Origin: an uncultured Eubacteriales bacterium
GTDB lineage: Bacteria > Bacillota > Clostridia > Christensenellales > Borkfalkiaceae
NCBI GenBank assembly: GCA_905211955.1
Contig: CAJMCT010000076.1
Span: forward strand, 1-5,319
Reading direction: 5' to 3'
DNA: 5,319 nt
The position numbers and the translations under genes were made by a program. The notes under the pieces were generated by a model. The model ran no database searches. It had not been told where the DNA came from and was given only the letters and a program-made list of their open reading frames with translations. Below are positions 1 to 5,219 of this stretch, in pieces; the stretch's first letter is position 1; every line of letters starts with the position of its first letter.

Positions 1-16
1 TTTTTAGGGTAAAACA

Positions 17-1282
17 ATGATAAATACACTTATTGATAAACTCAATGCGTCCACAAAAGAAGAGCGCTTATCCGCCTTAAAAGAACTTTTAAGTATAGAA
101 AAAGATAAGCCGGAAAAAAGAGAGTGCGATGCCAATAACCATATACATACCACCTTTTCTTTTTCCCCACACTCGCCAACAAAATCAGCATATTTAGCAT
201 ACCGCGCGGGTCTTACTAGCGCAGGCATTATGGACCACGATACACTTGCCGGCGCAGATGAGTTTAGGTCTGCTTGCCAAATGCTTGGACTTGGCGTGAC
301 CATTGGTGTTGAACTTCGTTGTAAGTTGGATAGGGGCTTTGGCAAAATAAATAATCCTGACCAAGACAATATTATGTACACCCTTATCCACGGCGTTCCC
401 CCACAAAGCATAAAGGCATTTAACGATTTTTTAGAGCCTTATCGCCAAAAACGTTTTGAACGTGACAAAAAAATGTGCCAAAAGATTTCGGATAAATACG
501 GCAAGTTTGGCATTGAAATTGATTTTGAAAAGGACGTAAAACCCCTATCGCAAGCACACGATGGCGGTACTATTACCGAAAGGCATTTGCTTTTTGCTCT
601 TTCTAAAAAGCTATCGGACAAGTTTGGAAGAACTAAAACCCTTATTGAATTTTTGGAAAATGACCTTGAATTATCAGTTAGCGAGAAGTTAAAGGGTTAT
701 TTATTAGATAACGATAACCCACACTTTCTTTACGACCTTTTGGGAGTGCTAAAAGCCGATACAAAGTTTTTCTATATAGAAGCAGACGAAGAACTTTTAA
801 CCGCCGAAGAATTGGTTAAAGTTTCTCTTAAATTTGGTGCTATCCCCGCTTGGTCTTACCTTGGCGATATAGGCGACTCGGTGACGGGCGATAAACGAAC
901 ACAAAAGTTTGAAGACGATTATCTTCCTGAACTCGGCGCTGCCGTTAAAGAAATTGGTTTTCAGGCTTCGGCTTATGCCCCTACGAGAAATACACCTAAA
1001 CAACTAGAAAAACTTTTAATTACCGTAAAAAAACATAATCTTTTGCAAATTAGTGGCGAAGATATAAACACACCTAGGCAAGCATTTACTTGCCCTATAC
1101 TTGCCCGCCCTGAGTTTAGGCATTTAACAACTTCTACTTGGGCACTTATCGGTCACGAAAAGTTGTCTTTAGAAAAAGGTTTAGAGTACGGAATTTTTGG
1201 CAAAAAAGCCATAGAAGAATTTCCCGACTTGCAAGCCCGCATAGAACACTATGCAAAAATCGGCAAACAAACAGTAAATTAA
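17..1282 (+). CDS. PHP-domain metal-dependent phosphoesterase-like protein
   Basis: The protein has 421 residues. A short charged helical N-terminus (about 1-36) precedes a PHP (polymerase and histidinol phosphatase) domain, whose family binds two or three metals and hydrolyses phosphoesters. Visible PHP motifs are H42-x-H44 in NHIHTTFSFSP, D73-H74-D75 in GIMDHDTLAGADEF, E99 in GVELR, H125 in YTLIHG and H190 in TERH. Near the C-terminus, G347-E348-D349-I-N351 sits where many PHP proteins have a D-x-H motif, so the last histidine ligand looks replaced by Asn. There is no signal peptide or membrane segment, so it should be cytoplasmic. The insert around 110-190 and the total length fit a stand-alone PHP family of Clostridia rather than DNA polymerase or histidinol phosphatase. 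The start follows AGGG at 6-9 with 7 nt spacing. The promoter lies outside the window, and the gene may be in an operon with something upstream. The substrate is unknown; a specific phosphatase role would be guesswork. Confidence 0.88.
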   Translation: MINTLIDKLNASTKEERLSALKELLSIEKDKPEKRECDANNHIHTTFSFSPHSPTKSAYLAYRAGLTSAGIMDHDTLAGADEFRSACQMLGLGVTIGVELRCKLDRGFGKINNPDQDNIMYTLIHGVPPQSIKAFNDFLEPYRQKRFERDKKMCQKISDKYGKFGIEIDFEKDVKPLSQAHDGGTITERHLLFALSKKLSDKFGRTKTLIEFLENDLELSVSEKLKGYLLDNDNPHFLYDLLGVLKADTKFFYIEADEELLTAEELVKVSLKFGAIPAWSYLGDIGDSVTGDKRTQKFEDDYLPELGAAVKEIGFQASAYAPTRNTPKQLEKLLITVKKHNLLQISGEDINTPRQAFTCPILARPEFRHLTTSTWALIGHEKLSLEKGLEYGIFGKKAIEEFPDLQARIEHYAKIGKQTVN

Positions 1283-1295
1283 GTTTTTAGCAATA

Positions 1296-1327
1296 AAAAA
1301 ACACCAACCACTAGGTTGGTGTTTTTT
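1296..1327. terminator. Bidirectional terminator between PHP and GH35 genes
   Basis: A perfect 14-bp stem (1296-1309 with 1314-1327) has a 4-nt loop, ACTA, and core ACACCAACC/GGTTGGTGT. A-rich and T-rich flanks give a U-tract on either strand. It lies 13 nt after the PHP stop and 10 nt beyond the GH35 stop, so it can end both convergent transcripts. It is one of three near-identical hairpins in the window. Confidence 0.93.
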
Positions 1328-1337
1328 GTTAAATTAA

Positions 1338-3077
1338 TTATCCAAGTTCACACGTAGAAACAAACTCTACTACCGGTTCGCCTTTTAGTCCGTCCGACTC
1401 AAAAACAATAAGTTCGTTTTCGCCTTCTTTAAGCACTGACATTGGTACAAAAAGGTTTTTTTGTGGGCCAATTTCCCAATATCTTCCCAAATTAAATCCG
1501 TTTATAGTGACAAACCCCTTAGTAAAATTTTTTAATGATATATAAGTATCCGCTGTTTCATCTACGCGCAAATATCCCTTATAAAAACAGGTAGTTTCTT
1601 TAGGCTTTTTATTTCTAAATTCTATTCTATCAAGGTTATCCATTGGCAATGGGTAAACGCTCCAACCCACATGCACTTTGCCGTCAATTAAGCATTTTCC
1701 TACAATGCCTTTTTTGCGCATCATTTTGTCTCCGTAGTTTGTGCGCCCCATGTTTTCGCAAATTATAGTTAGCAAATCGCCTTTTTTTGCCGAAAACGTT
1801 AATGAAAGGTCGCCGTCATTAACGTATATTATACCTTTTAGGTCTTTGCCTATATATATTTGCGCTCTATCGCCAAGGCTTTCAAAACTAAGTTTTGCAC
1901 CGTCATAATCACTTTTAAGTTTAGTTTGATATACAATATATCCATAACCTTGCCCGTAATATTCCATATTCATTGGAAGGTCTGAATAAATTGGTTTAGA
2001 TAATATATCAAGGTTATCAAAAATTCCGCCAAACGATTCTAATTTAACCTTTCCGTATGCAATAATTGGAAAATCTTCACAAAAGTTTGGCAAAGGCTTA
2101 TTAAGGTGTTTTTGTATAACCTTTTTTACTGCATGATATTTTTTTGTAATTTCACCACGCTCTGTAAGTAGTGCGTCATAATCATAACTAGTCACGTCTG
2201 GTGCAAACTTTTCATAGTGATTCGCACCGTTCATAAACCCAAAATTAGTGCCACCTATAAACATATATATATTGCAACTGCCAATTTTAAGCATTTCATC
2301 AACTACGTTAGCATAAACGTTAGGGTCAGTCTGGTGATGGATACTATCCCCCCAAGCATCAAACCACCCGTCCCATAATTCCATACACATTTTGGGTTGG
2401 TCAGAAAATAATTTGTCGTGAATCTTAAAATTTTCTATTGCTCGACTTCCAAAATTTAAGGTTGACAAACAACCATCTATCGTGCCATTTAAGAGCATTT
2501 GTTCTATCGGCGCGTTTGAAGTAAATAGCGGAACGTCTATTTTTGATTTAAGGTAAAAATCATATAGAAACTTTAAATAAATTTTGTCGTCACCATAACA
2601 GCCGTATTCATTTTCTATTTGCATCATTATTATAGGACCACCGTTTGTAGATAGTAGTGGTCTAATCTCATTAAACAACCTTTCTAAATATCTTTTAAAA
2701 CAATCAACAAACGTGGCATTTGACGAACGAATTTTCATATCGTCGTATCTTAAAATCCACCAAGGAAGCCCACCGAACTCCCACTCGGCACAAATATACG
2801 GACCGGGGCGAACTATAACCATTAACCCTTCCTGTCCTGCTTTTTCGATAAATCCTTTAACGTTTAAAATACCTGAAAAGTCAAATTCGCCTTGGTTTTT
2901 TTCGTGCATATTCCATGGGCAATACGTCTCTATACAATTACAACCTAATGCTTTTAATTTTTTAAATATATTAGTCCATCTGTCGGGCATATTGCGAAAA
3001 TAGTGCACTGCACCCGATATCAACTTAATTTCTTCTCCATCAAGATAGAAGTTTTTATTTTTTATCTCAAAATTCAT
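1338..3077 (-). CDS. Beta-galactosidase, glycoside hydrolase family 35
   Basis: This 579-residue retaining beta-galactosidase removes terminal beta-galactose from oligosaccharides or glycan fragments. The N-terminal TIM barrel (about 5-325) starts with the family-typical FYLDGEEIKLISGAVHYFR and has ICAEWEFGGLPWW at 95-107. Residues 146-158, GGPIIMMQIENEY, fit the GH35 active-site pattern exactly, with E157 as acid/base. E233 in MELWDGWFDAWG is the expected nucleophile. The C-terminal part (about 370-579) has the beta-sandwich features of the family, including GFVTINGFNLGRYW near 521-534. There is no signal peptide, so it should act on imported sugars in the cytoplasm. Length and layout resemble intracellular GH35 enzymes of streptococci (BgaC type, beta-1,3-galactosidase), but linkage preference cannot be read here. 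The start follows AGG at 3086-3088 with 8 nt spacing. It looks monocistronic, with its own promoter and a terminator on each side; no catabolite-repression site was seen. Confidence 0.95.
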   Translation of the reverse strand: MNFEIKNKNFYLDGEEIKLISGAVHYFRNMPDRWTNIFKKLKALGCNCIETYCPWNMHEKNQGEFDFSGILNVKGFIEKAGQEGLMVIVRPGPYICAEWEFGGLPWWILRYDDMKIRSSNATFVDCFKRYLERLFNEIRPLLSTNGGPIIMMQIENEYGCYGDDKIYLKFLYDFYLKSKIDVPLFTSNAPIEQMLLNGTIDGCLSTLNFGSRAIENFKIHDKLFSDQPKMCMELWDGWFDAWGDSIHHQTDPNVYANVVDEMLKIGSCNIYMFIGGTNFGFMNGANHYEKFAPDVTSYDYDALLTERGEITKKYHAVKKVIQKHLNKPLPNFCEDFPIIAYGKVKLESFGGIFDNLDILSKPIYSDLPMNMEYYGQGYGYIVYQTKLKSDYDGAKLSFESLGDRAQIYIGKDLKGIIYVNDGDLSLTFSAKKGDLLTIICENMGRTNYGDKMMRKKGIVGKCLIDGKVHVGWSVYPLPMDNLDRIEFRNKKPKETTCFYKGYLRVDETADTYISLKNFTKGFVTINGFNLGRYWEIGPQKNLFVPMSVLKEGENELIVFESDGLKGEPVVEFVSTCELG

Positions 3078-3109
3078 ATGTCATACCTAAAAACCAAATC
3101 TTTTGTAAA

Positions 3110-3138
3110 ATTATACCATATTATACCTTATTATTCAA
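3110..3138 (-). promoter_or_regulatory. Sigma-A promoter of the GH35 gene (extended -10)
   Basis: On the minus strand, -35 TTGAAT (3133-3138) is followed by a 17-bp spacer and -10 TATAAT (3110-3115). The -10 is preceded by TGG, which makes an extended -10. Transcription should start near 3103, leaving a leader of about 26 nt. A second TATAAT at 3120-3125, with TTAGTC 17 bp upstream, is a weaker alternative. Confidence 0.8.
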
Positions 3139-3152
3139 TATGGACTAAATTA

Positions 3153-3180
3153 AAAACACCAACCACTTGGTTGGTGTTTT
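3153..3180 (-). terminator. Terminator of the SHOCT membrane protein gene
   Basis: A 12-bp perfect stem (3153-3164 with 3169-3180) has a 4-nt loop and the same ACACCAACC/GGTTGGTGT core as the hairpins at 1296-1327 and 4567-4606. On the minus strand it is followed by a T-rich tail (TTTTTAATTTA). It lies 33 nt beyond the stop of the SHOCT gene and just upstream of the GH35 promoter, so it insulates GH35 from read-through. Confidence 0.88.
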
Positions 3181-3212
3181 GTTTTGCCTTCTCCTAATAA
3201 AATAGCTGTCAT

Positions 3213-3902
3213 TTAAATTAATTTAGACTTTTTTTCATTAAACTCTGCTTCGGTTATTATCCCCTTTTCTTTAAGAGAATATAATTTTTCAAGCATTTCT
3301 ATTTTAGCTATTGATAAATTTTCTTTTTTCATAAAATCACTTGTTTCTTCTTTTATTTCTTTTTCTTTACCACAAGCCATCTTAAAAAACCTTTTCTCTT
3401 CTATGGTAGGAACAAACATATTTAGAGATTTAATTATAATGGCAAAAATATTGCACAATAACGAAACGGCGCTAAACACAACTAACAAAATAAAAGTCGC
3501 TAAGTGTCTTTTATAATAAACATAAAGATATTCATCTGCGTCAACTTCAGGGTGAGAAGTAAACAACAAGAAAATAAAAATTGTAAGTGTTAAAACACAT
3601 AAAGTTGTAACTATGCTAAAAACATAATCACCCATAGAACGATTGAACTTTACACTCTCAAACACCTTAAAGGCTTTTACGAGCATAATAAAAACTAAAA
3701 TTACAGACAAGATAACTAAAATAAACGATACTAAAGCCTTCGGTTGGTCTAAAATATCTAATATTGAATACTTGTATTCAGCACTACTACCAACTAAATA
3801 AGAAATTGGATACGTGGTAACTTTAAAAATCGGAATAAAACAAAATACTAAACAAGAAAGTAAAAACACTAATGAGCATCCTATCATTATTAAATAAGCC
3901 AT
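3213..3902 (-). CDS. Four-helix membrane protein with C-terminal SHOCT domain
   Basis: The protein has 229 residues. Hydrophobic segments at about 3-28, 55-79, 93-115 and 133-159 predict four membrane helices, with both ends probably cytoplasmic. A charged linker (about 167-196) leads to IAKIEMLEKLYSLKEKG and then IITEAEFNEKKSKLI, which ends the protein at 229. This is a classic SHOCT (short C-terminal) domain, a roughly 30-residue module found at the ends of many bacterial membrane and stress proteins, thought to mediate oligomerisation or binding. The start at 3902 is chosen because AAGGAG (3909-3914) lies 6 nt before the ATG and the protein opens directly into a membrane helix. A longer in-frame reading to 3995 would cross the promoter and operator and is rejected. 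The gene is divergent from an Xre-type regulator gene and shares its control region, so it is probably that regulator's target. The biochemical function is unknown; the four-helix part is not a family I recognise. Confidence 0.85.
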   Translation of the reverse strand: MAYLIMIGCSLVFLLSCLVFCFIPIFKVTTYPISYLVGSSAEYKYSILDILDQPKALVSFILVILSVILVFIMLVKAFKVFESVKFNRSMGDYVFSIVTTLCVLTLTIFIFLLFTSHPEVDADEYLYVYYKRHLATFILLVVFSAVSLLCNIFAIIIKSLNMFVPTIEEKRFFKMACGKEKEIKEETSDFMKKENLSIAKIEMLEKLYSLKEKGIITEAEFNEKKSKLI

Positions 3903-3921
3903 AAAATTCTCCTTCGTTTTT

Positions 3922-3936
3922 AAGTGACTCTCACTT
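3922..3936 (-). other. Small hairpin in the SHOCT gene leader
   Basis: AAGTGA (3922-3927) and TCACTT (3931-3936) form a 6-bp stem with a 3-nt loop. It lies in the predicted 5' untranslated leader, 7 nt upstream of the AAGGAG ribosome binding site. It could stabilise the mRNA or modulate initiation, or be chance. Confidence 0.35.
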
Positions 3937-3945
3937 TTTATGGTT

Positions 3946-3974
3946 GTTATATCGCATTTTGAGATATGTGTCAA
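3946..3974 (-). promoter_or_regulatory. Sigma-A promoter of the SHOCT gene
   Basis: Minus strand: -35 TTGACA (3969-3974), 17-bp spacer, -10 TATAAC (3946-3951). Predicted transcription start is near 3939, with a leader of about 37 nt. The -35 box lies inside the first operator dyad (3959-3982), so a protein bound there should block RNA polymerase. Confidence 0.82.
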
Positions 3975-3992
3975 TATCTCAACACGAGATAT
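3959..3992. promoter_or_regulatory. Operator with three GAGATAT half-sites
   Basis: GAGATAT occurs at 3961-3967 (+), as its complement ATATCTC at 3974-3980, and again at 3986-3992 (+). The first pair is a dyad with 9-bp arms if the flanking TT/AA is included (3959-3967 and 3974-3982, spacer 6). The second pair reads ATATCTCAACACGAGATAT (spacer 5). The dyads cover the -35 of the SHOCT promoter and the -35 position of the regulator promoter. Small Xre-type proteins bind such dyads as dimers, so autoregulation plus control of the divergent gene is the likely logic (inference). Confidence 0.75.
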
Positions 3993-3994
3993 CA

Positions 3995-4000
3995 TATAAT
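3995..4000 (+). promoter_or_regulatory. -10 box of the Xre regulator gene (leaderless start)
   Basis: TATAAT ends 6 bp before the A of the start codon at 4007, the normal distance from a -10 box to the transcription start. No convincing -35 lies 16-18 bp upstream; that position is filled by operator sequence. The promoter is probably weak or activator-dependent. Confidence 0.65.
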
Positions 4001-4006
4001 ATTTAT

Positions 4007-4195
4007 ATGAGATTAAAAGAATTAAGAGAAGAAAATAATTTAACTCAAAGTCAAATTGCCGATTACTTAAACATTAAACAAAACACCTATTCTCAATATG
4101 AAAACGAGAAGCGCCAACTACCCATTGACGTTTTAATTAAACTTTCAAAATTTTATAAGGTTACAACCGACTATATTTTAGACTTAGAAGATTAA
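4007..4195 (+). CDS. Small Xre-family helix-turn-helix regulator
   Basis: The protein has 62 residues, essentially one HTH_3 (Cro/C1-type) DNA-binding domain. It opens with MRLKELREENNLTQ. Helix 2 is about TQSQIADYLN (13-22), the recognition helix about KQNTYSQYENE (24-34), and the end VTTDYIL (52-58) is typical of the family. There is no effector or dimerisation domain beyond this. The start at 4007 is chosen by homology to the usual MRLKELRE opening. No ribosome binding site precedes it, and the -10 box lies 6 bp upstream, so the mRNA is probably leaderless, as for lambda cI transcribed from PRM. An upstream TTG at 3944 would add 21 residues but would cross the operator and lacks a ribosome binding site. 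The gene is divergent from the SHOCT membrane protein gene with a shared operator, so it probably represses itself and that gene. The signal it answers to is unknown. Confidence 0.9.
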   Translation: MRLKELREENNLTQSQIADYLNIKQNTYSQYENEKRQLPIDVLIKLSKFYKVTTDYILDLED

Positions 4196-4219
4196 AAGAC
4201 TGTGGTAACACAGTCTTTT
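4194..4219 (+). terminator. Terminator of the Xre regulator gene
   Basis: An 11-bp stem (4194-4204 with 4209-4219) has loop GTAA and a T-run on the plus strand. It begins inside the TAA stop codon, so the transcript is trimmed tightly to the gene. Its sequence differs from the recurrent ACACCAACC-type hairpin. Confidence 0.9.
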
Positions 4220-4238
4220 TCTTTTGTTGGGTGCAACA

Positions 4239-4562
4239 GACAGACTCGGGCGAAACGAAGTGTAGCCCTACGTAGTGAAACGGAGTAGCGTCGACGACTG
4301 CAACTTGTAAAACAAGTTGTTCGTCAGTTCTTAGCGCTGTCTTGGGGCAACTCCCTGACAGACGCATCTCCGCTATTGCTACGATGGACTAAGTCCATTA
4401 TATAAGCTCATCAAAGACGTCCGAACTGACGACACTCACGGGGCACTACTCGTGCCCGGCTCCCACTAAAAACAGTCCACTGGACTGTTTTCTTAACGTT
4501 TCGCCCAGTTGAACAGCCTCAATATTCAACGTTTTCTACAAAGTTATCTAATCGAGTCTGTC
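4239..4562. repeat. GC-richer structured intergenic element with nested inverted repeats
   Basis: No gene was found between 4221 and 4566. The stretch is clearly richer in GC than its surroundings and full of pairings. The outer arms GACAGACTCG (4239-4248) and CGAGTCTGTC (4553-4562) enclose a second pair, GGGCGAAACG (4248-4257) and CGTTTCGCCC (4497-4506). Inside, TCGTCAGTTC (4321-4330) pairs with GAACTGACGA (4423-4432). Local hairpins are CAACTTG/CAAGTTG (4301-4319), CTGTC/GACAG (4337-4361), ATGGACT/AGTCCAT (4384-4398), GGGCAC/GTGCCC (4441-4457), one at 4469-4491, and GTTGAA/TTCAAC (4508-4530). Several pieces match the antisense of the adjacent tRNA-Asn. It could be a structured RNA, a non-autonomous mobile or dispersed repeat, or tRNA-derived debris. 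There is no clear promoter on either strand and no obvious target-site duplication. The boundaries given are those of the outermost pairing. Confidence 0.6.
4469..4491. terminator. Terminator-like hairpin inside the structured element
   Basis: A perfect 10-bp stem, AAAACAGTCC (4469-4478) with GGACTGTTTT (4482-4491), has a 3-nt loop. T-rich flanks on both strands make it look like a bidirectional terminator. No gene ends here, so it may just be part of the element's fold. Confidence 0.5.
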
Positions 4563-4566
4563 GGAG

Positions 4567-4606
4567 CAAAACAAAACACCAACCTGTTGGTTGGTGTTTT
4601 GTTTTG
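4567..4606 (-). terminator. Terminator of tRNA-Asn
   Basis: A perfect 18-bp stem (4567-4584 with 4589-4606) has loop TGTT and the shared ACACCAACC/GGTTGGTGT core extended by AAAACAAA/TTTGTTTT. On the minus strand the hairpin begins within the encoded CCA (4605-4607) of the tRNA. It is the longest of the three related hairpins. Confidence 0.9.
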
Positions 4607-4680
4607 GCTGCCCCTGACAGACTCGAACTGACGACACTTCGGTTAACAGCCGAATGCTCTACCGACTGAGCTAAGGGGCA
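4605..4680 (-). tRNA. tRNA-Asn (anticodon GUU)
   Basis: On the minus strand this is a 76-nt cloverleaf including CCA. The acceptor stem TGCCCCT pairs with AGGGGCA; then U8-A9, a D-arm GCTC..GAGC with GG at 18-19, an anticodon stem TTCGG/CCGAA and loop CTGTTAA give GUU (Asn). The variable loop is GTGTC, the T-loop is TTCGAGT, and discriminator G73, usual for bacterial tRNA-Asn, is followed by encoded CCA. The T-stem GTCAG/CTGTC has one mismatch, U50 with U64. A consensus promoter and a dedicated terminator support an active single-gene unit. mazG lies upstream on the same strand with no terminator between, so read-through is possible. Confidence 0.96.
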
Positions 4681-4702
4681 ATAATCTTTAATTTGCCTTA
4701 TT

Positions 4703-4731
4703 ATTATATTGTTTTAATTTGATAATGTCAA
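4703..4731 (-). promoter_or_regulatory. Consensus sigma-A promoter of tRNA-Asn
   Basis: Minus strand: TTGACA (4726-4731), exactly 17 bp, TATAAT (4703-4708); every position matches the consensus. Transcription should start near 4696, leaving a leader of about 16 nt for RNase P to remove. Confidence 0.92.
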
Positions 4732-4749
4732 CTGTTTTTTTAGTCTTTT

Positions 4750-5178
4750 TTATTTATTTTTCTCTTTTTCAATTTGTTTAACTTTCTTCCAAAGTTTTAA
4801 GCTTTCTTCTGGGGTGGTTGGTCTTGGCTCATCGCCAAAAACGTGCGGGTGGCGACGTATAAGTTTTTCGCAAAGAACTTGCACCACGTCGTTAAAATCA
4901 AACAAGCCTTGCTCGTTTGCAATCTCACTATTCATAACTACTTGTAAAAGTACGTCCCCTAATTCTTCACAAAGATTTTTATAATCTTTTTTATCGATAG
5001 CATCTAAAACTTCTTGAGATTCGTTTTTTAAACACTCTTTCATAGAATTAAAGTCTTGCGCCCTATCCCACTCACAACCATTTGGGCTACGCAAAATATT
5101 CACGATTTCAACAAGTTCCTTGATGTCGTGTTTTTCATTTTCGATATATTCTTTACCATTATATTTTCTCATACACAC
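4750..5178 (-). CDS. mazG: MazG nucleoside triphosphate pyrophosphohydrolase
   Basis: The 142-residue single-domain all-alpha NTP pyrophosphohydrolase splits (d)NTPs to monophosphate and pyrophosphate. It is a cytoplasmic house-cleaning enzyme, in some bacteria also linked to lowering ppGpp. Family landmarks are LRSPNGCEWDRAQ (29-41), the metal-binding pair E53-xx-E56 in NESQEVLDAI, E72-xx-D75 in EELGDVLLQVV, and KLIRRHPHVFGDE (105-117). The usual EExxE motif is here N52-E53-S-Q-E56; the metal-binding pair itself is kept. It is about half the size of the two-domain E. coli MazG and matches the short Clostridial form. The start is taken as GTG at 5178: AAGGGG (5185-5190) lies 6 nt upstream, while the in-frame ATG at 5172 would be 12 nt away. 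An ATG at 5180 is out of frame. No clear promoter was seen in the 140 bp upstream. Confidence 0.94.
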   Translation of the reverse strand: MCMRKYNGKEYIENEKHDIKELVEIVNILRSPNGCEWDRAQDFNSMKECLKNESQEVLDAIDKKDYKNLCEELGDVLLQVVMNSEIANEQGLFDFNDVVQVLCEKLIRRHPHVFGDEPRPTTPEESLKLWKKVKQIEKEKNK

Positions 5179-5219
5179 ATTTTACCCCTTGCAAGCAAAA
5201 AAATCAAGTAAAAAACATT

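Noticed and set aside
4..411. Minus-strand open frame opposite the PHP motifs
   Set aside because: It is antisense to conserved PHP residues; its composition is that of a shadow of the coding strand.
2713..3197. Plus-strand open frames overlapping the GH35 gene and its promoter
   Set aside because: They are antisense to a clear catalytic gene, lack ribosome binding sites and have no family features.
3903..3995. Longer in-frame N-terminus for the SHOCT membrane protein
   Set aside because: It would run through the promoter and operator; the AAGGAG site 6 nt before 3902 and an immediate membrane helix favour the shorter form.
3944..4006. Extended regulator reading from TTG at 3944
   Set aside because: No ribosome binding site is present, it crosses the operator, and the usual Xre opening begins at 4007.
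4161..4367. 68-codon open frame on the minus strand
   Set aside because: It starts inside the structured element, runs antisense through the regulator gene and its terminator, has no ribosome binding site and shows no recognisable domain.
4239..4562. Insertion sequence
   Set aside because: It has inverted ends but no transposase and no clear target-site duplication; at most it is a non-autonomous element.
4225..4566. Known structured RNA (tmRNA, RNase P RNA, SRP RNA, T-box)
   Set aside because: None of their conserved motifs could be found on either strand.
1296..4606. CRISPR-like array from the recurring ACACCAACC hairpins
   Set aside because: The three copies are far apart, sit after gene ends and have T-tails, so they are terminators.
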